Part shown: one piece after another, positions 8,206 through 16,520 of the stretch | Position numbering within the stretch: position 1 is the first letter of the stretch | Layout of the letters: every line of letters starts with the position of its first letter | NCBI GenBank assembly: GCA_016235455.1 | Contig: JACRKZ010000050.1 | Coordinates: forward strand, 1 to 32,733 | DNA length: 32,733 bases | Direction of reading: 5' to 3' | Origin: Armatimonadota bacterium | GTDB taxonomy: Bacteria > Armatimonadota > UBA10988 | The notes under the pieces: model-generated | Database searches by the model: none | Told to the model about the DNA's origin: nothing | Seen by the model: the letters and a program-made list of their open reading frames with translations, nothing else | Translations under genes and position numbers: made by a program

Positions 8206-9429
8206 ATGAAGACCGTGCTATCCGCGCTGCTGGCGCTGGGTGTGCTGGCGAGCGCGGCCTGTGCCGAGCCGTTGCCGTTCACGGGGGTGAACCTGGCCAG
8301 CGGTGAGTTCTATGGGCCCAAGCCCGACGTGCGGCCAATCTACGGCAAGAACTTCATCTATCCCGGCGTGGCCGAGTACGCCTACTTCGCGTGGCACGGC
8401 GCCAACGTGTTCCGCGTGCCGTTCCTGTGGGAGACCATCCAGCCGCAAGCCAACGGCGACCTGGACCCGGAGATGCTGGGCCACCTCAAGGACGCTGTCA
8501 AGCTGGCCACCGACAAGGGCCTCGTGGTGGAGTTGGACCCGCACAACTACGCGCGCTACTACGGCAAGGTGTTGGGCACGCCCGAGGCGCCCGCGGCCAT
8601 GTTCGCCGACTTCTGGGCCAAGCTGGCCACCGCGTTCAAGGATGACCCGCGCGTCTGGTTCCAGCTCGTCAACGAGCCCCATGGCATCTCGGCGGCGGCC
8701 TGGTTCGATGTGGCCAACGAGGCGGTGCAGGCCATTCGCAAGACCGGCGCCACCAACCTGATCCTGCTGCCCGGCACGGCCTATAGCGGCGCGCATTCGT
8801 GGCAGGCGGACTGGTACGGCGGAGCCAACTCGGCGTCGGTGACCAAGGTCAAGGACCCCATCGACCACATGGTCATCGAGGTGCACCAGTACCTGGACGG
8901 CGACTCCAGCGGCACCAAGCCCGAGATCAAGAGCCCAACCATCGGCTCCGAGCGGCTCCGTGGCTTCGTCGCCTGGTGCCGCGCCAACAAGTACCGCGCC
9001 TTCCTGGGCGAGTTCGCGGTGCCCGCGAGCGAGGCCGGCAAGGTGGCGCTCGAGGACATGCTGGCCAGCATGGAGGCCGACCGCGACGTGTGGCTGGGCT
9101 GGACCTGGTGGGCCGCCGGCGCCTGGTGGCCCGACAACTACATGTTCTCGCTCAAGCCCACCGGCGGCGACAAGGCGCAGACCAAGTGGCTCGTGCCGCA
9201 TCTGCGCGGCCGCGAGGCGGCGACCGTCAAGCTGGCGCTCGATGGCGCGGCGAGCAGCGGGCCCGCGGTCTGTGGCACCCGCCTCACGCTCAAGGCCGGC
9301 CCCGCGCCGGCTGGCAAGACGTTCGCCAAGTGGACCGGCGACGTCGCCTTCCTGGCCGACGCGACCAAGGCCGAGACCACGCTGACCGTGCCCTACCGTG
9401 ATCTGAGCCTGAAGGTGACTTGGCGCTGA
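8206..9429 (+). CDS. Secreted GH5 (subfamily 5-like) endo-beta-1,4-glucanase with C-terminal InlB-like repeat
   Basis: A 407-residue secreted cellulase; GGAGGAG precedes ATG 8206. The signal peptide is MKTVLSALLALGVLASAACA. The GH5 barrel spans ~25-345. Visible motifs are NVFRVPFLWE (substrate-site Arg/Trp strand), LDPHNY, VNEPHG with the predicted acid/base Glu157, IEVHQYLDGDSSGT (the His-x-Tyr-Leu-Asp signature of subfamily 5), LGEFAV with the predicted nucleophile Glu269, and the WTWWAAGAWW active-site strand. Residues ~349-407 (RLTLKAGPAPAGKTFAKWTG, then TTLTVPYRDLSLKV) look like a divergent InlB B-repeat beta domain, probably a spacer or surface module. The predicted reaction is internal cleavage of cellulose or related beta-glucans. 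It is divergent from the leftward GH44 cluster and precedes the metallopeptidase-like gene by 37 bp. Confidence 0.92.
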   Translation: MKTVLSALLALGVLASAACAEPLPFTGVNLASGEFYGPKPDVRPIYGKNFIYPGVAEYAYFAWHGANVFRVPFLWETIQPQANGDLDPEMLGHLKDAVKLATDKGLVVELDPHNYARYYGKVLGTPEAPAAMFADFWAKLATAFKDDPRVWFQLVNEPHGISAAAWFDVANEAVQAIRKTGATNLILLPGTAYSGAHSWQADWYGGANSASVTKVKDPIDHMVIEVHQYLDGDSSGTKPEIKSPTIGSERLRGFVAWCRANKYRAFLGEFAVPASEAGKVALEDMLASMEADRDVWLGWTWWAAGAWWPDNYMFSLKPTGGDKAQTKWLVPHLRGREAATVKLALDGAASSGPAVCGTRLTLKAGPAPAGKTFAKWTGDVAFLADATKAETTLTVPYRDLSLKVTWR

Positions 9430-9440
9430 TCGCGAACTGA

Positions 9441-9463
9441 GCAAACGCTCCCGGAGTGTTTGC
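9441..9463 (+). promoter_or_regulatory. Hairpin covering the ribosome site of the metallopeptidase gene
   Basis: The arms GCAAACGCT and AGTGTTTGC pair over 9 positions (one G-U) around a CCCGG loop. The only plausible Shine-Dalgarno bases (GGAG, about 10 bases before ATG 9467) lie in the loop and descending arm. There is no T-run. It could terminate the GH5 transcript weakly or restrict translation of the next gene. Confidence 0.5.
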
Positions 9464-9466
9464 GCC

Positions 9467-12331
9467 ATGGCTCGATGGTTGTGGACCGTAGTGCTGGGGG
9501 CCGTCGTCGCGACGGCGGCTCCCTACCGCATCGTGGTCGAGGATGCCACGCATCCCGACCTGCCCGTCCCGCCGCCCACGGCCACGCCGGTGGAGCTGGT
9601 GGTACATGGCCGCACCTCGACGCTGCGCAGCATCCATATCGCCAAGCTGGGTCAGAAGCTGCCGCCGACCTTCGCCGGCAGCCGCATGGCCAACACGCCC
9701 GGCTTCCAGTGGTATGTGACGCGCCACTTCGCCATGAAGGCGCAGGTACCGAAGCTCGACGAGAAAGCCATGATCGAGCTGCTCGTGGTGGCCGAGCTGG
9801 GCTATCCCCACGAGTGCCGCGCCGTGGGTCGCGAGCCCGACGGCATCGACACCAAGCGCTTGCCCATCGTCTACGCCAACGACATGGAGGCGCTCAACGC
9901 CGCGGTCAAGACCGATCTGGGCAGCCAGTGGAGCGGCGGCGGCGGCGGCGTGACGCTCCATGCCAACCGCGCGGCCTACAACTACTGGACCAGCGGCGGG
10001 CTGGAGTACCACCGGCGCGATCTGCTGCTGCATGAAAACATGCACATGATCGAGATGTGCGCGATTGGCGTCGGCCGCTCGCCGGTCTGGCTGCTGGAGG
10101 GTTTGTCGCACGTCTTCGGCCAGCACGTCTGGGACAAGGCCAATCAGCGCCTGACCACGGCCGTGCTGGACCGCGCGCCGAGCAACGACTTCTACGACCG
10201 CGGGTTGGCCAACATCGCCGAGAAGCCGGTGGTGGCGGCCGACTTCTATGAGAGCCGTGTTGGCGAACCCTATCGGCCCGGCGTGTATGTGCTGTTCAAC
10301 CAGTTCTGCTGGTCAGACCCCGAGCGCCTGATGAAGTGGCGCCTGTGGCGCGATGAGCTGTACGCCTGCGGCGGCGTGGATCTGGTGGCCAACAACCGCC
10401 GGCTCATGCAGCGCATCTTCGGCCCGCCCGAAGCCTTCGACCGCGAATGGCTGCCGTGGCTGGCCGCGCGGCGCAACAGCTACCACTGGGTCTGCTGGGG
10501 CTGGGAGCAGGACGGCGACACGGTGCAGGCCTACGGCTGGCCGCCGGCCGGCTTCGACTATGCCCAGATGGACATCAACTGGGCGCCCGGCGAGCAGCCG
10601 GCCGAGGATCCGCTGCGGCTCGACTACCCGCAGACGCCGCCGCCGGCGCTGGTCGCTCCGGTCGACCGCCGCGCCGATGAGCCGTCGTTGGGCGTGCTGC
10701 TGGACTTCCGCGGCGAGCCCGACAAAGGCCTGTGCGGCGTGGCCCTGGCACGGCGCGCGGCGCTGGGCACGAAGGTCACGCGCACCGACACAGGCCGGCT
10801 GGAGATCGACGGCAGCCGCGTCGGTCGGCCCAACCAGACGCTCGACCTCGGCGCGGTCCTGCGCGACGTGCTACGACCGGGCGCCGAACGCCTGGGCCTG
10901 AAGGTCGAGCTGGGCGACACGCGCGACACATCGATGCCAATCCTCGTGCGGAACTGCCGCGAGGTGAGCATCGACGGCAGCGCCATCGGCCTGGAGAGCA
11001 AGACTGTTCCGCTGACCGCCGAGCTGCAGGCCGCCATCCGCCGCACTGAGGGCCGGCTGGGCTTGAACCTGCGCTTTGGCCGGCAGGCGCTGATCGTCAC
11101 GCTGGCCGCGGACAACGGCGCGCCGCCCAACCGCCAGGAGATCACCTTGCCGGTCAACGCCGAGCAGCGCCAGGCGCTGCTGAGCGGCCGCCTGTCGTTG
11201 TTGGCCAAGGACGCCAACCCACGCCTGACGCCGTACCTGGACCTGGTCCGCCGCACGACCGAGGATTACGACCAGGCGACGCCGAGCGGCCGCCTGTCGC
11301 TGGCCAGCGAGGACGACCTCTACGGCCTGGCGCGCGCCGCCTACCTGGCGGGCGAGCAGGCTCCGGCGTCGCTGACCGAGCTGCGGCGTAACCTCACCGC
11401 CGCCGGTGATGCGGGCCTGGCCGCCTATCGGGCCGGCCTGCCCAAGGTCATGGCCGACCTGGTTGCCCTGCCGAACACCGGCGGGGCGGTGGCGGCGCTG
11501 CTGGGCGTCAGCCTGAACCTCGGCGCCGACGCCGAGTCGACCTGTGCGGCACCGGCCTTCATCGCCGCCCTGCGCGGCGCGCGCGGCGAGGAGGTCACGG
11601 GCACCGTGCGGCTGGAAGCCACGGGCATTCGCCTGTCCGGGCCGGCCCTTGAACAGCCGGTGCGTCTGCCCGCCGGCGGCGCCCAGGCCGTGCCTTGGCG
11701 CGTGCCGATAGCCGAGGGTGGCACGGGCGCGTTCGTGTGCCGCGCGGTGGCCACGCTGACCTGCCGCGGCCAGCGCTTCACGCTGACCGCCGAGGCCATG
11801 GCACGTCGCTCGATCCCGGCCTGGCAGGTCATCGGCCCGTTCGACAACGCCGGCGGCGCCACGGCCGACATCGCCCACGCACCCGAGACCGAGCCGGTTG
11901 ACCTGACCCGGCGCTACGCCGGCGCCAAGGGCGCCCAGGTGGCCTGGCGCAAGGTGGAGCGCGCGTCCAGCGCCAGCCCGCTGAGCGAGCTGGTGGTCGA
12001 TCTCAACGAGCTCTACGGCCAGCCCGAGAACGTGGCCGCCTATGCCGTTTGCTGGGTGGAATCGGAACGCGAGCAGGAGGTGGAGCTGGGCGTCGGCTCC
12101 GAGGACGGGTTCGTGGCCTGGGTCAACCGCCAGCGCGTGGGCGCTGTGCTCCAGGCCAACCGTACCTACGCCGCACGCGGCGACCGCTGCCGCGTGAAAC
12201 TGCGCGCGGGGCTCAATGAACTGCTGCTCAAGATCACGCTCAGCGGCGCGGGCTGGAAGTTCGGCGCCGATCTGACCGGGCTCGACGGCCGGCCGGTACA
12301 AGGGCTGCGCTATCATCCGGAGCCGCGCTGA
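9467..12331 (+). CDS. Secreted HExxH (gluzincin-type) metallopeptidase-like protein with C-terminal jelly-roll domain
   Basis: A 954-residue protein with a short signal peptide (MARWLWTVVLGAVVATAAP). Residues 189-193 are HENMH, an HExxH zinc motif, followed 18 residues later by Glu211 within WLLEGLSHVFG. This is the third-ligand spacing of gluzincin peptidases of the MA clan, so the zinc site looks complete. The region around it resembles peptidase MA-like secreted proteins. The middle (~400-700) is mixed alpha/beta with no motif I can name. Residues ~780-954 start with IPAWQVIGPFDNAGG and contain SEDGFVAWVNRQRVG and LRAGLNELLLKI, a PA14/jelly-roll-like module common at the C-termini of secreted proteins in Planctomycetota-like genomes. 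The physiological substrate is unknown. It follows the GH5 gene by 37 bp, so co-transcription is likely, subject to the hairpin at 9441-9463. Confidence 0.75.
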   Translation: MARWLWTVVLGAVVATAAPYRIVVEDATHPDLPVPPPTATPVELVVHGRTSTLRSIHIAKLGQKLPPTFAGSRMANTPGFQWYVTRHFAMKAQVPKLDEKAMIELLVVAELGYPHECRAVGREPDGIDTKRLPIVYANDMEALNAAVKTDLGSQWSGGGGGVTLHANRAAYNYWTSGGLEYHRRDLLLHENMHMIEMCAIGVGRSPVWLLEGLSHVFGQHVWDKANQRLTTAVLDRAPSNDFYDRGLANIAEKPVVAADFYESRVGEPYRPGVYVLFNQFCWSDPERLMKWRLWRDELYACGGVDLVANNRRLMQRIFGPPEAFDREWLPWLAARRNSYHWVCWGWEQDGDTVQAYGWPPAGFDYAQMDINWAPGEQPAEDPLRLDYPQTPPPALVAPVDRRADEPSLGVLLDFRGEPDKGLCGVALARRAALGTKVTRTDTGRLEIDGSRVGRPNQTLDLGAVLRDVLRPGAERLGLKVELGDTRDTSMPILVRNCREVSIDGSAIGLESKTVPLTAELQAAIRRTEGRLGLNLRFGRQALIVTLAADNGAPPNRQEITLPVNAEQRQALLSGRLSLLAKDANPRLTPYLDLVRRTTEDYDQATPSGRLSLASEDDLYGLARAAYLAGEQAPASLTELRRNLTAAGDAGLAAYRAGLPKVMADLVALPNTGGAVAALLGVSLNLGADAESTCAAPAFIAALRGARGEEVTGTVRLEATGIRLSGPALEQPVRLPAGGAQAVPWRVPIAEGGTGAFVCRAVATLTCRGQRFTLTAEAMARRSIPAWQVIGPFDNAGGATADIAHAPETEPVDLTRRYAGAKGAQVAWRKVERASSASPLSELVVDLNELYGQPENVAAYAVCWVESEREQEVELGVGSEDGFVAWVNRQRVGAVLQANRTYAARGDRCRVKLRAGLNELLLKITLSGAGWKFGADLTGLDGRPVQGLRYHPEPR

Positions 12332-12791
12332 CCACTCTGACGCTTTACAGACGGTCAGACGGACGGCATAGTACTCAGGCAAGCCAGTGTGTATCGGGGC
12401 CTGACGGGCCAGACTGGCGCGCGACAAGGTGCCGTGCTGAGCGCTGGGGTCAGGGCAGGGCAGGCGTGGCGGATGTCGGCGCAGGCCCCAGCCGTGCCAT
12501 GGGCCTCGTTGCCGCCCGGCTTCGTCGGCGGTGCCTGAAGCGCTGCCCAGCGCAAGCATGGCGGCAGCCAGGTTGACGCAGCCGGGCCGCAAGGCGCGGC
12601 CCGAGGCGCTCGGGATACCTGAACTGCGGCGCTTGTGCTGGGCCAACCCCAGATGCCGACTGCCTGCGCCCATCGGCGCCGCCTTGGGCGCACTGTGCTT
12701 CGGGCATGCCTGGCGGGCGTCAGGCCAGTGCCGCTTGGCACATACTGGGTGGAGCCGCTCTATGGTGCTCTGTCGCCCAGGAGAACCGTTC
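12332..12791. other. 460-bp gene-free region upstream of the sensor operon, with strong hairpins
   Basis: I find no convincing gene here; open frames exist on both strands but have G+C-driven, low-complexity translations. Two palindromes stand out. One has 8-bp perfect arms (CGGGCCGC / GCGGCCCG, 12583-12603, loop AAGGC). The other is GTGCC-GCTT-GGCAC at 12728-12741, about 50 bp before the binding-protein start. A TTGGCA at 12735-12740 could serve as a -35, but no good -10 follows at the right distance. The region probably carries the promoter and control sites of the binding protein/kinase operon. Confidence 0.4.
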
Positions 12792-13961
12792 ATGACTGCT
12801 CGTCGGACGACAACGTTCATCGCCCGGGCGGCGGTAGCCGCCCTGCTGCTGACGTGCTGCCAGTCGCGCCGGAGCGCTGAACGGCCTGCCGCGAGCGAAG
12901 GCACGGTTGCCGGCACGTCGGTTCAGACCGCGGCGCTCCCTACTCCGGTGGCTTCCACGCCGGCCGGACACCCGACCCAGTGGTACGTGGGGGTGCTGTA
13001 CTGGTCGATGAACATCAAGGGTCAGGTGGCCATGCGCCGGGGGCTGGAGGATGAGTGCCAGCGGATCAACCAGGCCGCGGCCAAGGACGGCAGCCGGCAG
13101 GTGAAGCTCGAGCCGCACGTTGCGGGCGATGGTGAGCAAGGCATCGAAACGCAGATTCGCCAGATGCGCGAGTTGATCGCGGCGCGCGTAGACCTGATCA
13201 TTGTTCAGCCCACGGATAACGCCGCGCTGGCCGCCCCGTTGCGCGAGGCCAACGCCGCGCGCACCCCCGTGGTGGCCTACGATCAGTACATCAATGGTGG
13301 CGAACTCGCGGCCTATGTCACTTCTGACAATTACCAGGCTGGCTGGCTAGATGGCGAGTATATCGCCGACCGCTTCCGTGGGCGGAGCGAGCTCCGCCTG
13401 GTCCTCGTCGAGTACCCGCAGGTCTCCTCGACCGTCGAGCGCGTCAACGGCTTCGTGGACGCGCTTGAGGCAGCCAAGGCGCATCAGCGGGTGCTGAAGA
13501 GCTACACGGCGGTCGAGCCGGTCGGCGGACGCAAGGCCGGGCAGGCCATTGTACGCGACTTCCCGGCGCGCGGCAGCGTTGACGTGGTGTTCACCGTTAA
13601 CGATGGCGGCGGCCTGGCGGTAGTCGATGTCCTGGCCGAGGCCAAGCGCACGGACATCATGGTGGCCACCATCGACGGCGACCCTCGTTCGGTCGACAAC
13701 ATCCGAGCCCGCCGCATCACGGTGGTGGACAGTGCGCAGTTCTGTGGGCCCCTTGGCGCCGAGGCAATGCGGGCTGGCTACGCGCTGCTTCGAGGACTGC
13801 CGACGCCGCGCCATGCCCTGGTGCCGGTCTTCCCCATCACCGTCGAGACGCTGGGGCTCTACCCAGGCTGGATGGGGCCCATCCCCGACGGATTCGACAA
13901 GCCCTGGCACAGCGCCAAGCCACGCTGGAGCGGCGCGCTCCGCGTGGAGGAGCGACGATGA
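12792..13961 (+). CDS. Periplasmic sugar-binding lipoprotein, RbsB/LuxP-like (Peripla_BP_4)
   Basis: A 389-residue protein. I chose ATG 12792 (AGGAGA 7 bases upstream) over the long upstream open frame because it opens into a signal sequence, ARAAVAALLLTCC, with a possible lipobox (LLTC). After a low-complexity linker to ~60, the fold is type-1 periplasmic binding protein: YVGVLYWSMNIKGQVAMRRG, ARVDLIIVQPTDNAAL, TPVVAYDQYI, a second-lobe segment LRLVLVEYPQVSSTVERVNGF, VDVVFTVNDGGGLAVVD, and IMVATIDGDP. These are the conserved positions of sugar binders such as RbsB, ChvE and LuxP. No ABC permease or ATPase is adjacent. The gene overlaps the kinase gene at ATGA (13958-13961), so its role is probably to present a ligand to the kinase, not to import it. 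The ligand is unknown; sugars from the nearby cellulases are a guess. Confidence 0.87.
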   Translation: MTARRTTTFIARAAVAALLLTCCQSRRSAERPAASEGTVAGTSVQTAALPTPVASTPAGHPTQWYVGVLYWSMNIKGQVAMRRGLEDECQRINQAAAKDGSRQVKLEPHVAGDGEQGIETQIRQMRELIAARVDLIIVQPTDNAALAAPLREANAARTPVVAYDQYINGGELAAYVTSDNYQAGWLDGEYIADRFRGRSELRLVLVEYPQVSSTVERVNGFVDALEAAKAHQRVLKSYTAVEPVGGRKAGQAIVRDFPARGSVDVVFTVNDGGGLAVVDVLAEAKRTDIMVATIDGDPRSVDNIRARRITVVDSAQFCGPLGAEAMRAGYALLRGLPTPRHALVPVFPITVETLGLYPGWMGPIPDGFDKPWHSAKPRWSGALRVEERR

Positions 13962-16513
13962 GCATGGCCAGTCGCTGGCACCGCAGGGGCTCGGCCACCG
14001 TAGAGCGCATGGACCGCAAGCTCGCGCTCGCCTTTGGCGCGATCATCCTGGCGCTCATGCTGATCGTGGCCGGCACGGCCAGCCGGCTCTACAACCGCCT
14101 CAATCGCCAGGAGGAGGATCGTCTGGCTGGAACCATCGCCAGGGTGCTCGACCAGGCCATCAACAAGGTGGCATTCTCGGGCAAGTACCACACCCGCCTG
14201 CTTCTCGAGGAGATGAAGGCGAGCGTCCCGGACCTCGCCTTCATCTCTGTTGAGGATGCGGACGGCAGAGTGATCGCGCATAGCGATCCGTCCCGCAACG
14301 GCACCGTGCGCAGCCCCAGCGATATGGTGGCGACTCCGGCCGTCGGCGCACCCAGGTCGACCGAGCGGCTGGTCGACGGGCGCCACATCAAGGAGGTGGC
14401 CGTCCCCTATCGCGGTGGGCTAGGCGGCAACGTTCTGGGCACCATCCATGTTGGCATCACCACGGAGCTGGCTCGCCAGACACACCGGCGCAACCTGGCC
14501 GGGATGCTTGTGTTGACGGCCCTGCTCACCATCAGCGCCATGTGGGTGGTCCTGCTGCTCAGCCGCGGCTTCGGCGGCGCGGTACGCGCTCTGGCGGTGC
14601 AACTGCAGGGCATCGCCGATAGCCTGCCGGGTGTCATCTACCGGTTCCACCTTCTCGCTGATGGCTCGGTGCGTATGGTGTTCACCAGCCAGGCGGCGAT
14701 GCACCTGTTCGGCCTGGGCTCGGCGCGCCCGGAGGACTTCCTGGTCGGCTTCACCGCCGGCCTCCAGGCCGATGATCAGGCGCGCTTCGATGAGTCGATC
14801 CGCGCCGCCGCCGCGGCTCGGTCGCCGTGGCACTTCGGCGCACGGTTCACGCGGTCTGACGGGAGCACCCTGTGGTTCCATTGCATCGCGCAGATCGCGA
14901 GCCTCGCCGATGGCACCACCGAGTTCTCGGGCGTACTGCTCGACATCACCGAGCGCCAACGAGCCGAGGAGGACCTGTGGCGCTCGCGGGAGATCCTCAA
15001 GGCCGTGCTGGATAGCATCACGGTACGCGTCTTCTGGAAGGACACGGACCTCAACTACCTGGGCTGCAACCTGGCGTTCGCGCGCGACGCCGGGTTCGAG
15101 GAGCCCGAGCAGGTCATTGGCAGAAGCGATTTCGATGTGGTCTGGCGCGCCCAGGCCGAGATGTACCGGAGCGCCGATTACGAAGTGATAGCGACGGGCA
15201 CGCCCAGACTGCTCTATGAGGAACCGTTGACCACGGGCTCGGGCGAGACGGTGCACGTGCTCACCAGCAAGGTGCCTCTGCGCGACGCACAAGGAGCAGT
15301 CATCGGCGTGCTCGGCACGTATCTGGACATCACCGAACGCAAGCGGGCCGACGCTCAGCGCGACGAGTTGCAGGCGCAACTCGTGCAGGCCCAGAAGATG
15401 GAATCGGTGGGCCGGCTGGCCGGTGGCGTGGCACACGACTTCAACAACATGCTCGGCGTCATCCTGGGCCACGCCGAGATGGCGATGCAGGCGGTCGGCC
15501 CGCTCTCGCCCGTCCATGCCGACCTGGAACAGATCACCCAAGCGGCCAGGCGCTCCGCGGATCTGACGCGGCAGTTGCTGGCCTTCGCGCGCAAACAGAC
15601 CGTCACGCCCAGAGTGCTCGATCTGAACACGACCGTCGAAGGCATGCTCAGAATGCTCAAACGGCTCATTGGCGAGAACATCGAACTGGCTTGGCGGCCC
15701 GGCGCGAATTTGCCGCGCATCAACATGGATCCCTCGCAGCTCGACCAGATCCTGGCCAATCTCTGCGTCAATGCGCGAGACGCCATCGACGGTGTCGGCC
15801 AGGTGACCATCGAGACGGCGCTCGTGCCGCGCGTCAGCGTCGGCGCCGCGTCCCCCGATAGCGAGCATGTACGCCTTTCGGTCACCGACACCGGCTGTGG
15901 CATGGACCGTGAGACCATCAGCCACATCTACGAGCCGTTCTACACGACCAAGTCGTTAGGGCAGGGCACCGGATTGGGGCTGGCCACGGTCTACGGCATC
16001 GTCACGCAGAACAGCGGTCTGATCGATGTTGACAGCGCTCCTGGCCGTGGCACGACATTCCACGTCTACCTGCCCGCGCTGCCCGCACTGCCCGTTGGCG
16101 CGAACGCCGAGGACGCCCCGCCGCGGACACTGCCGGCCCAAGGGGGCCAGGAGATCGTGCTCCTCGTCGAAGACGAGCCGGCCATTCTGCGTATGGTGTC
16201 GGTCATGCTGGAGCGCCTGGGGTACCGCGTTCTGCCAGCCGCCAGACCCAGCGAGGCCATCCGCCTCGCTGGCCAGCACGCCGAGCCCATCGACCTGCTG
16301 CTGACCGATGTGATCATGCCCGAGATGACCGGGCGCGACCTGGCCAACCAGTTGCTGGCGCGGCACGCCGGGCTCAAGGTGCTGTTCATGTCGGGCTACA
16401 CGGGCGACGTGCTCGCCAGCCGAGGGGTCATCGACGACGGCGTCAACTTCATTGGCAAGCCATTCACCGCGGCCGAGCTTGCCGCTGGCCTGCGCCAGCT
16501 ACTTGGCTCGTGA
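13958..16513 (+). CDS. Membrane hybrid histidine kinase with periplasmic Cache-like sensor, two PAS domains and receiver
   Basis: An 851-residue kinase whose start overlaps the preceding stop (ATGA). A transmembrane helix at ~24-43 (LAFGAIILALMLIVAG) and a second at ~182-204 bracket a ~140-residue periplasmic domain. That domain contains LAFISVEDADGRVIAHSDPS and a VPYRGGLGGNVLGTIHVG strand pair, typical of single-Cache sensors. Two PAS domains follow (~210-340, ending LDITERQRAEED, and ~345-470, ending LDITERKRADAQ). HisKA has GGVAHDFNN with phospho-acceptor His493. The ATPase domain has NLCVNARDAI, DTGCGMD and GTGLGLATVYG. The C-terminal receiver (~735-851) has LLVEDEPA, phospho-acceptor Asp784 (LLTDVIMPEMTG) and Lys in FIGKPF. 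No DNA-binding response regulator is adjacent, so the output partner is unlinked. The gene ends 7 bp from the convergent glycyl radical enzyme. Confidence 0.93.
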   Translation: MSMASRWHRRGSATVERMDRKLALAFGAIILALMLIVAGTASRLYNRLNRQEEDRLAGTIARVLDQAINKVAFSGKYHTRLLLEEMKASVPDLAFISVEDADGRVIAHSDPSRNGTVRSPSDMVATPAVGAPRSTERLVDGRHIKEVAVPYRGGLGGNVLGTIHVGITTELARQTHRRNLAGMLVLTALLTISAMWVVLLLSRGFGGAVRALAVQLQGIADSLPGVIYRFHLLADGSVRMVFTSQAAMHLFGLGSARPEDFLVGFTAGLQADDQARFDESIRAAAAARSPWHFGARFTRSDGSTLWFHCIAQIASLADGTTEFSGVLLDITERQRAEEDLWRSREILKAVLDSITVRVFWKDTDLNYLGCNLAFARDAGFEEPEQVIGRSDFDVVWRAQAEMYRSADYEVIATGTPRLLYEEPLTTGSGETVHVLTSKVPLRDAQGAVIGVLGTYLDITERKRADAQRDELQAQLVQAQKMESVGRLAGGVAHDFNNMLGVILGHAEMAMQAVGPLSPVHADLEQITQAARRSADLTRQLLAFARKQTVTPRVLDLNTTVEGMLRMLKRLIGENIELAWRPGANLPRINMDPSQLDQILANLCVNARDAIDGVGQVTIETALVPRVSVGAASPDSEHVRLSVTDTGCGMDRETISHIYEPFYTTKSLGQGTGLGLATVYGIVTQNSGLIDVDSAPGRGTTFHVYLPALPALPVGANAEDAPPRTLPAQGGQEIVLLVEDEPAILRMVSVMLERLGYRVLPAARPSEAIRLAGQHAEPIDLLLTDVIMPEMTGRDLANQLLARHAGLKVLFMSGYTGDVLASRGVIDDGVNFIGKPFTAAELAAGLRQLLGS

Positions 16514-16520
16514 GTGCCGC

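Noticed and set aside
12531..12791. An 87-codon N-terminal extension of the sugar-binding protein
   Set aside because: The frame is open but lacks a ribosome site, and the signal peptide begins only at the internal ATG 12792, which has a good AGGAGA.
10871..12916. Long open frame (681 codons) on the minus strand opposite the metallopeptidase-like gene
   Set aside because: Its translation is rich in Arg, Ala, Gly and Gln without signal or domain logic, and it is antisense to a protein with clear motifs and a signal peptide. It is a by-product of high G+C.
12792..13961. Component of a sugar ABC importer
   Set aside because: No permease or ATPase is adjacent and the gene is coupled to a kinase; the only ABC genes in the window belong to an exporter-type operon 17 kb away.
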